A stretch of 64,000 nucleotides of DNA, taken from Fodinibacter sp038258215. GTDB lineage: Bacteria > Actinomycetota > Actinomycetes > Actinomycetales > Dermatophilaceae. Under the pieces are notes generated by a model, which saw only the letters and a list, made by a program, of their open reading frames with translations, was not told the DNA's origin and did not search any database. The first letter of the stretch is position 1. Every line of letters begins with the position of its first letter. Both the position numbers and the translations under genes were made by a program. Of this stretch, positions 56,974 to 64,000 are shown piece after piece. The stretch is taken from contig JBBSQC010000004.1 in NCBI GenBank assembly GCA_038258215.1, forward strand, positions 74,993 through 138,992, given 5' to 3'.

Positions 56974-58124
56974 CAGCCCTGGCTGACCACGCCGGCAACC
57001 GTCGCAACGGGCTCGGCGTAGGCGTCGAGCGCCTCGCTGAGGCCCTTGACGTCAGCCGGGGTGAGGTCGGTGTAGAGCACGAAACCGTCGCCGTCGCGGT
57101 AGGACTCGAGCAGGGCGGCGAGAGCGTCGCCGCGGGTCTCGATGGTCTTGACGAGCTCGGGGTCCTTCTCGACGAGGAAGGGGCGCAGGGCCGCGATGGC
57201 CGACTTTGAGCCCTCGAAGTTGGCCTCGAAGTCGTAGAGGTCGGTGTGGCTGTAGCGCTCCTCCTCGCCGGTGATCTTGCCGGTGGCGATCTCGTCGAGG
57301 AGGGCCTTGGAGCCGTTGGCGAGCTGGAGGGGGTTGAGCTCGACCGCCTTGGCCTTGCCGACGAGCTCGGTCACGTCGGTCAGTAGCTGGTCCGCGATGG
57401 CCGAGGAGTCGTCCTGAAGACCGGTCTCCCACAGGTCCTTCTCGAGGCGGTGGTAGCCGGTGAACTCCATGCCCTCCTCGGTGACCTCCTCGCGGCCGTC
57501 GATCTTCGGGTCGAGGTCACCGAAGGACTCGGCCACCGGCTCGATGCGCTCCCAGTAGGACCGCGCGACGGGATAGAGCGCCTTGGCCTCATCGACCTTG
57601 CCGGCCTTGACGAGGGCCACGAACTCGGTCGTCCGGTCGAGGAAGGCGTCGGACTGCGACCCGACGTAGCGCTGGTAGTCCGCGGTCGCCGCCTGGAGGT
57701 TCTGGTCCTCGGTCTTCGGGGCGGTCGACTCACCGCTCACGGTGAAGTCCGCGCGGATGCCGTCGCCCACCATGCCCGGCTTGCAGGCGGTCTGATAGGT
57801 GCCCGGCTCGGCGACCTCGACGAGGAAGCTCCTGGTGAGTCCCGGGCTGACGTTCTCGACCTCGCCCAGGATCCGGTCGCCCTCGCCATAGACGTAGAAC
57901 TCGTTGACCTTGCTGCCCGAGTTGGTGATCTCGAACTCGATGGTCCCGGCCTCGGCCTCGGTCCGGGAGACCTCGCACGTCGTGTCGGTCGCCGCGACGG
58001 TGACCGGGCCGGCGGAGGACGAGCCACTCGAGCCGTCCGAGGACGAGTCGCCGGTGGACGAGCAGGCCGTGAGGGCGAGAGCAGCCGGGAGGGCCAGGGT
58101 GAGGGCGAGGGCGCGGGTGCGCAT
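56973..58124 (-). CDS. efeO: EfeO, iron-uptake lipoprotein (cupredoxin plus M75)
   Basis: 383 residues. Lipoprotein signal LPAALALTACSS, Ser-rich linker, an N-terminal cupredoxin-like domain (VAATDTTCEVSRTEAEAGTI, YQTACKPGMVGDGIRADF) and a C-terminal M75 peptidase-like domain with the HxxE motif in FTGYHRLEKDLWETGL. Binds and delivers iron to EfeU. ATG 58124. The 68-base gap to efeU is small, so one transcript is likely. Confidence 0.95.
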   Translation of the reverse strand: MRTRALALTLALPAALALTACSSTGDSSSDGSSGSSSAGPVTVAATDTTCEVSRTEAEAGTIEFEITNSGSKVNEFYVYGEGDRILGEVENVSPGLTRSFLVEVAEPGTYQTACKPGMVGDGIRADFTVSGESTAPKTEDQNLQAATADYQRYVGSQSDAFLDRTTEFVALVKAGKVDEAKALYPVARSYWERIEPVAESFGDLDPKIDGREEVTEEGMEFTGYHRLEKDLWETGLQDDSSAIADQLLTDVTELVGKAKAVELNPLQLANGSKALLDEIATGKITGEEERYSHTDLYDFEANFEGSKSAIAALRPFLVEKDPELVKTIETRGDALAALLESYRDGDGFVLYTDLTPADVKGLSEALDAYAEPVATVAGVVSQG

Positions 58125-58192
58125 CGAGGTGCTCCTGTGAGGTTGGGGCGTTCGGTCGGTGCGGGGCGGTGCGGCGGCGGCGACCGGGACGG

Positions 58193-59065
58193 TCAGGCCG
58201 AGGCCGACTGCGTGTTCGGGGACGACGTGGCGCTGCCGGCACCGACGGCGGCCGGGCGGCCGGGGCGTGCCGGGCGTAGGAAGAGGGGCATGACGATCCC
58301 GACGTAGAGCACCCAGGCGATGGCCTGCAGCCAGGTCGTCTGCGGAGTGAAGTTCAGCGTCCCCTTCAGCAGGACGGCATACCAGCTCGTGGGGTCGACG
58401 CTGCCGGAGACGTCGAACGCCAGGTTGTTCAGGCCCGGCAGGAACGCCGCCTCCTGCAGGTCGTGGATGCCGTAGGAGAGGATGCCCGCCGCGACGAGCA
58501 CCAGGGCGACCCCGGTCCAGCGGAAGAAGCGCGAGAGGTTGATCTTCAGGGCGCCGCGGTAGATCAGCCAGCCGAGCACGATCGCGCCGCCGAGCCCGAC
58601 GACCCAGCCGAGGAGCGGGAGGTTGTTGCCGGCGCCGGCCGCCTGGGCCGTCGCGTAGAAGAAGATGGCCGTCTCCAGGCCCTCGCGGCCCACGCCGAGG
58701 AACCCGACGAGCGCGACGGCCAGCGGGCCGAGGTCGAGCGCCTTGTCGAGCTTGCCCTTCAGCTCGCCCGAGATCGTGCGGGCGGCGGACTTCATCCAGA
58801 AGACCATGACGGTGACGAACGCGACGGCGATGATGCTCGCGGTGCCCCCGATGAGCTCCTGAGCCTCGAAGGAGAGCTGACGGGTGCCGAAGGTGAGCAC
58901 GGCGCCGAGCACGACCGACAGGACGACCGCGGTGCCGACACCGGCCCACACGTAGGGGATCGCCCAGCGGCGGCCGGTCTTGACGAGAAAGGCGAGCAGG
59001 ATGACGACGACGAGCGCTGCCTCGAGCCCCTCGCGGAGCCCGATGAGGGCGTTGCTGACGAACAT
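58193..59065 (-). CDS. efeU: EfeU, ferrous iron permease (FTR1 family)
   Basis: 290 residues, seven helices. The two FTR1 REGLE motifs are present, IGLREGLEAALVV near the N-terminus and LGVGREGLETAIFFY mid-protein, and they line the iron path. The C-terminus is a short Gly/Ala/Ser tail. ATG 59065 with GGAAAG about ten bases upstream is chosen over the longer in-frame start, which would lie inside the iron-box region. First gene of efeUOB. Confidence 0.95.
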   Translation of the reverse strand: MFVSNALIGLREGLEAALVVVILLAFLVKTGRRWAIPYVWAGVGTAVVLSVVLGAVLTFGTRQLSFEAQELIGGTASIIAVAFVTVMVFWMKSAARTISGELKGKLDKALDLGPLAVALVGFLGVGREGLETAIFFYATAQAAGAGNNLPLLGWVVGLGGAIVLGWLIYRGALKINLSRFFRWTGVALVLVAAGILSYGIHDLQEAAFLPGLNNLAFDVSGSVDPTSWYAVLLKGTLNFTPQTTWLQAIAWVLYVGIVMPLFLRPARPGRPAAVGAGSATSSPNTQSASA

Positions 59066-59091
59066 GGGCTCGGCTTTCCACTCGCGGTCAC

Positions 59092-59125
59092 TGAGGTAAG
59101 GCTTACATGACTTAGGGAACCCTAA
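59092..59125. promoter_or_regulatory. IdeR-type iron box region before efeU
   Basis: TGAGGTAAGGCTTACATGA (59092-59110) matches the IdeR/DtxR consensus at 16 of 19 positions. Next to it TTAGGG-AA-CCCTAA (59112-59125) is a second, perfect-armed palindrome. They lie 27-60 bases before efeU, as expected for iron repression. Confidence 0.7.
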
Positions 59126-59213
59126 CAGGCGCCCTGCGTCAACTGCCGGCTTGGACACACCGCGTGATCCGCCCCACTTCCGGGGTTCAGGTGGCGGCGG
59201 GTGCTCCCGTCGC

Positions 59214-59603
59214 TCAGGCGCCGACGAAGAGCTCCAGCGCCGTGCCGTCAGGGTCCTTGAAGCTCAGGGCGGTGCCGTAGGGCGCCTCGACGAGCCCGCT
59301 GTGCTCGATGCCCACGGCGTTGAGGTGGTCGGCCCACGCCCGGAGCTCCCCCGTCGTGTCGACCGCCAGGCCGAGGTGGTCCATGCCGGGGCGGAACGGC
59401 GTGAACGACTCGCTCGTCGTGGGGTCGTGCTCGGTGAGGCCCAGGTTGGTGCCGCCCGGAAGGGTGAAGAGTCGACGGCACAGTCCTTCGCCCTCCAGCT
59501 CGCCCGCGGGCGGGAACCCGAGCACGAGCTCGTAGAAGGCCGTGCTCGCGTCGAGGTCGCTGACGGTCAGGGCGAGGTGGTGGATCCCGGTCACGTGGGG
59601 CAT
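59214..59603 (-). CDS. VOC family protein
   Basis: 129 residues. ITGIHHLALTVSDLDAS-type start (VTGIHHLALTVSDLDAST), PGMDHLGLAVDTTGEL and the metal-type end LSFKDPDGTALELFVGA. Resembles glyoxalase/dioxygenase-type VOC proteins; the substrate is unknown. ATG 59603. Confidence 0.9.
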   Translation of the reverse strand: MPHVTGIHHLALTVSDLDASTAFYELVLGFPPAGELEGEGLCRRLFTLPGGTNLGLTEHDPTTSESFTPFRPGMDHLGLAVDTTGELRAWADHLNAVGIEHSGLVEAPYGTALSFKDPDGTALELFVGA

Positions 59604-59634
59604 GCCACCCAGTCTTGCGCGCCGGCAGGGTTCG

Positions 59635-59696
59635 GTCACGCAGAAGACCGGAGCGCACGCAGATATTGGTGCGTGCGCTCCGATCTTCTGCGTGAC
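59635..59696. repeat. Long hairpin, 27-bp arms
   Basis: Arms 59635-59661 and 59670-59696 pair at 26 of 27 positions (GTCACGCAGAAGA at one end) around the eight-base AT-rich loop GATATTGG. It lies between two minus-strand genes, 33 bases after the acyltransferase stop and 31 before the VOC start. It may terminate the former. Confidence 0.8.
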
Positions 59697-59729
59697 GGCC
59701 GACGACGGAACACCGGTCGGGGCACGATC

Positions 59730-61106
59730 TCAGCCGCCGGGGGTGGCGAGCCGGATCTCCTCCGCGGTGGGCACCCGCGCCTCTCGCCCCTCGGGCGGAA
59801 GGCAGTCGCTGATCGCGGCCATGATCCGCTTGGTGTCGGCGACGGCCGAGCGGTACTTCAGCTCCACCGGCTCGCCCACCCTCACGGTGACCTTGGGCGG
59901 GCTGGTCACGCCCCACATCCGGGGTACCGGGGAGGACCGCGGCCAGACGCGCTCGGTGCCCCAGATGCCGAAGGGGATGACCGGTGCGCCGGTCATCGCC
60001 GCCAGCCGGGCCGCACCCGACTTCCCCTTGAGCACCGGGTCGTAGAACCTCTCGCCCCACGGGATCGTGCCCTGCGGGAGCAGGCAGACCAGCTCGCCGC
60101 CCTCGAGGGCGAGCGCGGCCGTCTCGAAGGAGTCCGTCCCACCCCCGACCCGGTCGACGGGGATGCCGCCCATGGCCGCCGCGAGGGCGCCCACCACCGG
60201 CACGTCGAAGAGCTCCTTCTTGGCCAGGACCCGCCCGGTGCGGCCGGTGGGGCGCATCATCTGGATCATCGCGGGGACGTCGAAGTACGAACGGTGGTTG
60301 CCGACGAGGATCGCCGGGCCGGTGCGCGGGATGTTCTGGGTGCCCGAGACGTCGAAGCGCGCGTAGGGCCAGGCGTAGGGAGGGCTGGCGAGGAAGAACA
60401 GCCTCTGGAGCTCGACCCCGATGACGGGGATCTTCAGCACCCCCGGTGAGACGTCGAAGTGCACGATCGGCCAGCCCCGCGCGAGCGCATAGACGCTGAG
60501 CCGCGGGTCGGGGTTCACCGCGGACGGGTTGCCCACGGCCGACAGCAGGGGCAGGTCGTAGATGGAGTCGGAGTAGGCGAAGCTCTCGGCGAGGTCGACA
60601 CCCTCCTCCTGCGCCCACTGGCGCACGGCCGTGAGCTTGCCCCGCGACCACACGAACGGGCCGTCGATCGAGCCGTCGAAGGTGCCCTCGTCGGTGAGGG
60701 AGTAGCGAGTGGCGATGACGTGGTCGAAGCCGAGCCGGTCGGCCAGCGGCTTGATGAGGTGGAAGGGAGTCGTCGTGGCCAGCACGACGGGGCGGCCGGC
60801 CCTCTTGTGCTGCTCGATGAGGCTCAGCGCGAACGGGTGCACGACGGCCGTGATGGCCTCGGCCGCCGCCTCGGCCGCGGCCTCGAAGGTGGCCGACTCG
60901 CGCCCCTTCGCCACGAGGGTGGCCTGGCGGGCCAGGAAGATCGAGGGCAACGTCTCCCCGATGAGGTCGAACATGCCGTAGAGGAACCGCTCGCCCGGAA
61001 GCTTGCGGGTGACCACCCCCAGGTCGTACATCGCACGGGAGAGCAGCGGACCGGTGCCGCCCTGCAGCAGCGTGCGGTCGAGGTCGAAGATGGCCGCACC
61101 TGACAT
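59730..61106 (-). CDS. HAD-IB hydrolase fused to 1-acylglycerol-3-phosphate acyltransferase
   Basis: 458 residues. Residues 1-210 are a HAD-IB phosphatase (AIFDLDRTLLQGGTG, VVLATTTPFHLIKPLADRL, SFAYSDSIYDLPLLSAVG). Residues 240-440 are a PlsC-type acyltransferase with ILVGNHRSYFDVPAMIQ (NHxxxxD), FDVPVVGALAAAMGGIPVDR and LVCLLPQGTIPWGERF. The fusion suggests linked phosphatase and acylation steps in phospholipid synthesis, a known actinobacterial architecture. ATG 61106. Confidence 0.93.
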   Translation of the reverse strand: MSGAAIFDLDRTLLQGGTGPLLSRAMYDLGVVTRKLPGERFLYGMFDLIGETLPSIFLARQATLVAKGRESATFEAAAEAAAEAITAVVHPFALSLIEQHKRAGRPVVLATTTPFHLIKPLADRLGFDHVIATRYSLTDEGTFDGSIDGPFVWSRGKLTAVRQWAQEEGVDLAESFAYSDSIYDLPLLSAVGNPSAVNPDPRLSVYALARGWPIVHFDVSPGVLKIPVIGVELQRLFFLASPPYAWPYARFDVSGTQNIPRTGPAILVGNHRSYFDVPAMIQMMRPTGRTGRVLAKKELFDVPVVGALAAAMGGIPVDRVGGGTDSFETAALALEGGELVCLLPQGTIPWGERFYDPVLKGKSGAARLAAMTGAPVIPFGIWGTERVWPRSSPVPRMWGVTSPPKVTVRVGEPVELKYRSAVADTKRIMAAISDCLPPEGREARVPTAEEIRLATPGG

Positions 61107-61147
61107 GGGCCCGAGGCTACCGGTTGGCCGATCGCGACCGCCTCGGC

Positions 61148-61174
61148 CGCGGCATACATTGGGGGTATGCCGCG
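61148..61174. promoter_or_regulatory. Perfect inverted repeat over the patatin start codon
   Basis: CGCGGCATAC (61148-61157) and GTATGCCGCG (61165-61174) are perfect complements with a seven-base spacer. The repeat spans the -10-like TACATT (61155-61160), six bases upstream, and the ATG at 61167. It could be an operator or an RNA hairpin hiding the start. Confidence 0.45.
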
Positions 61175-62015
61175 CGCTCCGCTCACCGCGTACGTCCTGG
61201 GCGGTGGTGGCGTGCTCGGCTCCAGCGAGGTCGGGATGGTGCGGGCGCTGGCCGAGAGCGGCATCCGCCCGGACCTCGTGCTCGGCACGAGCATCGGCGC
61301 CATCAACGGGGCGTTCATCGCTGCCGACCCCGGGCCGGAGGGTGCCGAGCGGCTGGCCTCGGTGTGGGAAGCGGTGCTGCGCGAAGGCGTCTTCCTCGAC
61401 AACCCGGTGCGGCAGGCCGCGCGGATCGCGAAGTACCGCACCCACCTGCTGTCCAACGCGCCGCTGCGCCACATCATCGAGCGCTACCTCCCGGTCAGCC
61501 GGTTCGAGGAGCTCGAGGTCGAGTTCCAGTGCGTCGCCGCCTGCATCGAGGACGCGGGGGGTCACTGGTTCACCGAGGGCGACCTCACCGACCCGGTCGT
61601 CGCCTCCTGCTCGGTTCCCGGCCTCTTTCCCCCGGTGCGGATCGGGGAGCACCACTACCTCGACGGCGGGCTGGTGCACTCCATCCCGGTCGGCCGGGCC
61701 CTGGCCCTGGGCGCCACCCGGATCTTCGTGCTCCAGGTGGGCCGCGTCGAGCAGCCTCTGACCCCTCCGACCAAGCCGTGGGAGGTCGCCACCGTGGCCT
61801 TCGAGATCGCCCGGCGGCACCGCTTCGTGCACGAGATGGAGTCGGTGCCCGATGACGTCGAGATGCACGTGCTCCCGAGCGGTGCGAGCGAGAGCCCCAA
61901 CGTGTCCATCGGCCAGGCTCGCACGGCGCGCATGCAGGAGCGGATGGAGCAGGCCAGGGTGGCGGCCACGGCATACCTCAACGGACTCGACCCACCGCAG
62001 GCGCCCCAGCCCTAG
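61167..62015 (+). CDS. Patatin-like phospholipase
   Basis: 282 residues. GGGGVLGSSEVGMVRAL forms the oxyanion hole, VLGTSIGAINGAF contains the Ser of GxSxG, and HYLDGGLVHSIPVG contains the catalytic Asp in DGG. Probable lipid acyl hydrolase. ATG 61167 fits a leaderless transcript with TACATT six bases upstream. The next gene, an acyltransferase, starts ten bases later, so lipid hydrolysis and re-acylation genes are together. Confidence 0.92.
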   Translation: MPRAPLTAYVLGGGGVLGSSEVGMVRALAESGIRPDLVLGTSIGAINGAFIAADPGPEGAERLASVWEAVLREGVFLDNPVRQAARIAKYRTHLLSNAPLRHIIERYLPVSRFEELEVEFQCVAACIEDAGGHWFTEGDLTDPVVASCSVPGLFPPVRIGEHHYLDGGLVHSIPVGRALALGATRIFVLQVGRVEQPLTPPTKPWEVATVAFEIARRHRFVHEMESVPDDVEMHVLPSGASESPNVSIGQARTARMQERMEQARVAATAYLNGLDPPQAPQP

Positions 62016-62024
62016 GCTGACCCC

Positions 62025-63074
62025 ATGGGAGCGAGATCCATACCGCCGCCCCCGGCTCCGGTGCGGCGGGTGCTGCACGTCGTGTGGCCGGTGGTCGGGG
62101 TCGCCGTGACCTTGGCGCTCGCGCCGCTCGTGGCTCTGGGGGCCTTCCTCGTCGTCGTCGACCGCCGGGCCCGGCTCTTCCGGGTGGCCTCGCTGGCGAT
62201 CATCCTCATGTGGGTCGACATCCGGATGCTGATGACGTGCTGGGCGCTGTGGGCCAAGAGCCCGGATGGTTCGTCGCCGACCTGGCGCCAGGACCACGAG
62301 CGCCTGCTCTCCCAGGCCCTGGACTCGCTGATGTACTACTCAAGGCGCTGGGTCGGTCTCGAGGTCGAGCTCACGGACCGGATGCACTTCGGCTCCGACA
62401 CCGAGCCGCTCATCGCCCTGGCGCGCCACGCCGGGCCCGCCGACTCGCTGGCGATCGCGTGGCTGCTCTCGCGCACCGCCGGGCGCCTCCCCCGCATCGT
62501 GCTGGCCGAGGCACTGCGTTGGGACCCCAGCATCGACACGATCCTCACCCGCCTCGACTCCTTCTTCGTGCCGTCGTCCTCCGGTGCTGGGGAGGACCGA
62601 CTCGCCGGCGTGACCGCGATGGCCTCCTCGATGAGCGTGGGCGACGTGTTCCTCATCTTCCCCGAGGGCCAGAACTGGACGCCCTCGCGGCGGGCCCAGA
62701 TCATCGACCGCCTCCGACACCGCGGCGAGGCCGACCGGGCGCGCCGGGCCGAGGAGCTGCGCAACGTGCTCCCGCCCAAGACCCGAGGGGCCTGGGCGGC
62801 CCGCTCGGCACGGCCCGGTGCCGACGTCATGGTGATGGCCCACGCCGGGTTCGGGCACCTGTCCACGCCGCGACTGATCTGGGACGCCCTGCCGTTCCAC
62901 GACCGGCGCTTCCGCGTCAAGACCTGGACGTATGCCGCCGACACCGTCCCCCTGGAGCCCACTGCCTTCGACACCTGGCTCGACGAGCACTGGAGCGAGG
63001 TCGACGCCTGGGTCGAGGACAACAAGACCCGCGCTCCGGCGGCGACCCACCCGCACCGCGGGAGCCCCGAATGA
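62025..63074 (+). CDS. Membrane acyltransferase (PlsC-like)
   Basis: 349 residues. Two N-terminal helices, then an acyltransferase core with ALARHAGPADSLAIAWLL (RHxGPxD variant of HX4D) and VFLIFPEGQNWTPSRR (EGT-like block). The family is related to 1-acyl-glycerol-3-phosphate acyltransferases; the donor and acceptor are unknown. ATG 62025. The stop overlaps the META gene start by four bases. Confidence 0.88.
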   Translation: MGARSIPPPPAPVRRVLHVVWPVVGVAVTLALAPLVALGAFLVVVDRRARLFRVASLAIILMWVDIRMLMTCWALWAKSPDGSSPTWRQDHERLLSQALDSLMYYSRRWVGLEVELTDRMHFGSDTEPLIALARHAGPADSLAIAWLLSRTAGRLPRIVLAEALRWDPSIDTILTRLDSFFVPSSSGAGEDRLAGVTAMASSMSVGDVFLIFPEGQNWTPSRRAQIIDRLRHRGEADRARRAEELRNVLPPKTRGAWAARSARPGADVMVMAHAGFGHLSTPRLIWDALPFHDRRFRVKTWTYAADTVPLEPTAFDTWLDEHWSEVDAWVEDNKTRAPAATHPHRGSPE

Positions 63075-63544
63075 TGAGCCGACCGATGACCGTCGCCGTC
63101 GTCGCCATCACCGTCGCGTCCCTCGCCGTGGTGGGCCTCGTGGCCGGAACGGCCGGTGGCGGCGCCGCGGGTGGGGCGACGCCGGTCAGCAACCTCGCGG
63201 ACATTACCGGCCGCTGGGTACCGGTCGACGACACCGGGGCTCCGGCTCCGGTGGCCGGCACGATGAGCCTCACCTTCGCGGACGGGTTCGTCCTCGTGGA
63301 GACCGGGTGCAACACCGGCCGCGGTGGCGCGTCGGTCGAAGACAGCCGGCTGGTCGTCGAGGAGCTGGCCACCACCCGCAAGGCCTGCGTCCCACCCCTC
63401 GGTGAGCAGGAGGCGTGGGTGCTCGACATGGTGACCAACAGCCCGCGGATGGAGCTGGCCGGGCCGACCCTGTCGCTGTACTGGGGCGAGGGTGAGGACT
63501 ACCGGCTCTCCCTCGCACTGACCAGCACCGGGCCCTCGATCTGA
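63071..63544 (+). CDS. META/HslJ-domain membrane-anchored protein
   Basis: 157 residues. An N-terminal hydrophobic anchor or uncleaved signal (VAVVAITVASLAVVGLVAG), Gly-rich linker, then a META domain: ITGRWVPVDDTGAPAP, FVLVETGCNTGRGGASVED and VVEELATTRKACVPP, with the paired cysteines typical of HslJ. Likely faces outside. ATG 63071 overlaps the acyltransferase stop (ATGA); ATG 63074 is next. Confidence 0.85.
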   Translation: MMSRPMTVAVVAITVASLAVVGLVAGTAGGGAAGGATPVSNLADITGRWVPVDDTGAPAPVAGTMSLTFADGFVLVETGCNTGRGGASVEDSRLVVEELATTRKACVPPLGEQEAWVLDMVTNSPRMELAGPTLSLYWGEGEDYRLSLALTSTGPSI

Positions 63545-63557
63545 CGCGGGCTCCCCT

Positions 63558-63786
63558 CTCAGCACAGGTTGGGTCTGGAACCACAGGCAGGAACCTGTGG
63601 TCCGCGCACGAACCTCTGCTGAGCCCCCCGGCCGCACCACTCAGCACACGTTGGCTCTGGAACCACAGGCAGGAACCTGTGGTCCGCGCACGAACCTCTG
63701 CTGAGCTCCCCGGCCGCACCACTCAGCACAGGTTGGGTCTAGACCCACAGCCAGGACCCGGTGGCCCGCCCACGAACCGCTGCTAG
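63558..63786. repeat. Tandem array of three hairpin units (about 82-bp period)
   Basis: Units at 63558-63623, 63640-63705 and 63722-63786. Each begins CTCAGCACAGGTTGG or a near variant and ends CGAACCTCTGCTGAG or a variant, so the ends pair with each other. Inside, ACCACAGG-CAGGAA-CCTGTGGT forms a second perfect hairpin in units 1 and 2. Unit 3 is more diverged. It fills the gap between the META gene and pheA and shares its core with the palindromes at 20.4 kb. Confidence 0.85.
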
Positions 63787-63803
63787 CAGAGGTTCGTGGG
63801 CGG
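63766..63803. terminator. 38-bp palindrome after pheA
   Basis: Arms 63766-63784 and 63785-63803 are complementary at 18 of 19 positions with no loop, centred on CTGCTAGCAG. It sits 14 bases past the pheA stop (minus strand), so it may serve as its terminator. It is also the last, most palindromic member of the repeat family. Confidence 0.6.
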
Positions 63804-63816
63804 CGCGGAGAGCGGT

Positions 63817-64000
63817 TCAGGGGCGGGTTGACCGGAGGCCGGTGAGCCAGGACCGCGCACGGGCGAAGTCCGCGTCCGTGGCCCGGGCCCCGATGCTGGC
63901 GGGGGTCCGGTCCGCGCGCGGGTAGGACCCGAGGAACCGCACGTCGGCGCAGATCCGCTTCAACCCCATGAGGGCCTCACCGAGCCGCTCGTCGAGCACG
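63817..64000 (-). CDS. pheA: Prephenate dehydratase, C-terminal end only
   Basis: Only the last 60 or so residues are in the window; the frame continues past base 64000. LGEALMGLKRICADVRFLGSYPRADR is, in pieces, the conserved end of the regulatory ACT domain of actinobacterial PheA (KRICADVRFLGSYPRAD). The enzyme converts prephenate to phenylpyruvate for phenylalanine synthesis and is inhibited by phenylalanine through that domain. The catalytic domain is not visible here. Confidence 0.8.
   Translation of the reverse strand, partial: VLDERLGEALMGLKRICADVRFLGSYPRADRTPASIGARATDADFARARSWLTGLRSTRP

Noticed and set aside
63558..63786. CRISPR-like array
   Set aside because: Only three units, each an internal palindrome of 66 bases with 16-base gaps that are alike rather than unique; no cas genes.
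1..64000. tRNA, rRNA or riboswitch genes
   Set aside because: No cloverleaf-like segments with CCA-type ends, no rRNA-like conserved stretches and no riboswitch consensus recognised by eye; a covariance search would be decisive.

Overview
The window is very GC-rich (roughly 70 percent or more by eye), densely coded, and reads as chromosome of a high-GC actinobacterium. Supporting signs are GTG starts, start-stop overlaps of four bases, a DtxR/IdeR-type iron box, a CsoR copper operator, the mycobacterial-type biotin synthase auxiliary protein BsaP, DUF2510/DUF4328 proteins and many genes with a -10-like hexamer 6-7 nt before the start codon (leaderless style). An Intrasporangiaceae-like member of the Micrococcales is my guess; the sequence alone does not prove it. 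I see no rRNA, tRNA, transposase, prophage or CRISPR array.

Layout. 1-6.5 kb: the end of a complex I operon, nuoH(partial)-J-K-L-M-N, with no nuoI between H and J and with altered proton-channel residues; then a DUF305 metal-type lipoprotein. 7.2-16 kb: a cluster of a family 2 glycosyltransferase, a MobA-like nucleotidyltransferase (DUF2064), a membrane-anchored molybdopterin oxidoreductase and a small membrane protein, facing a polytopic membrane protein, an NAD-dependent epimerase with a zinc-finger-like insert, a tandem HD-GYP/LuxR regulator and a methyltransferase. 16-23.7 kb: housekeeping and small genes (aromatic/histidinol-phosphate aminotransferase, galE, BlaI/M56 pair, YqeY-like, AIM24).

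23.8-34 kb: biotin genes bioB-bsaP, bioA and bioF-bioD, interrupted by an FMN reductase, a sedolisin (S53) protease with a large secreted partner, a DoxX protein and a PPOX protein. Two copies of one hairpin repeat sit before bioA and after bioD. 34-39 kb: a tyrosine phosphatase, purB, and the copper pair csoR-copA. 39-47.8 kb: a VOC protein, an rRNA methyltransferase, a HAD phosphatase, a five-gene siderophore uptake operon behind a perfect IdeR box, and serS. 47.8-54 kb: DUF4328 protein, LysE exporter, Na+/H+ antiporter, DinB protein, diacylglycerol kinase and zwf. 54-59 kb: a VOC-DUF1905-ArsR/SRPBCC operon behind a sigma-70-like promoter containing a palindrome, then efeU-efeO-efeB behind a second iron-box region. 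59.2-64 kb: a lipid-handling group (HAD/PlsC fusion, patatin, acyltransferase), a META-domain protein, a tandem hairpin array, and the 3' end of pheA.

The two iron systems (siderophore ABC and EfeUOB) look co-regulated by IdeR, and copper export is self-regulated by CsoR. The least explained material is the set of long near-perfect hairpins between genes, two palindromic insertions inside copA and bioA, the divergent Nuo complex, and the molybdopterin/glycosyltransferase cluster.
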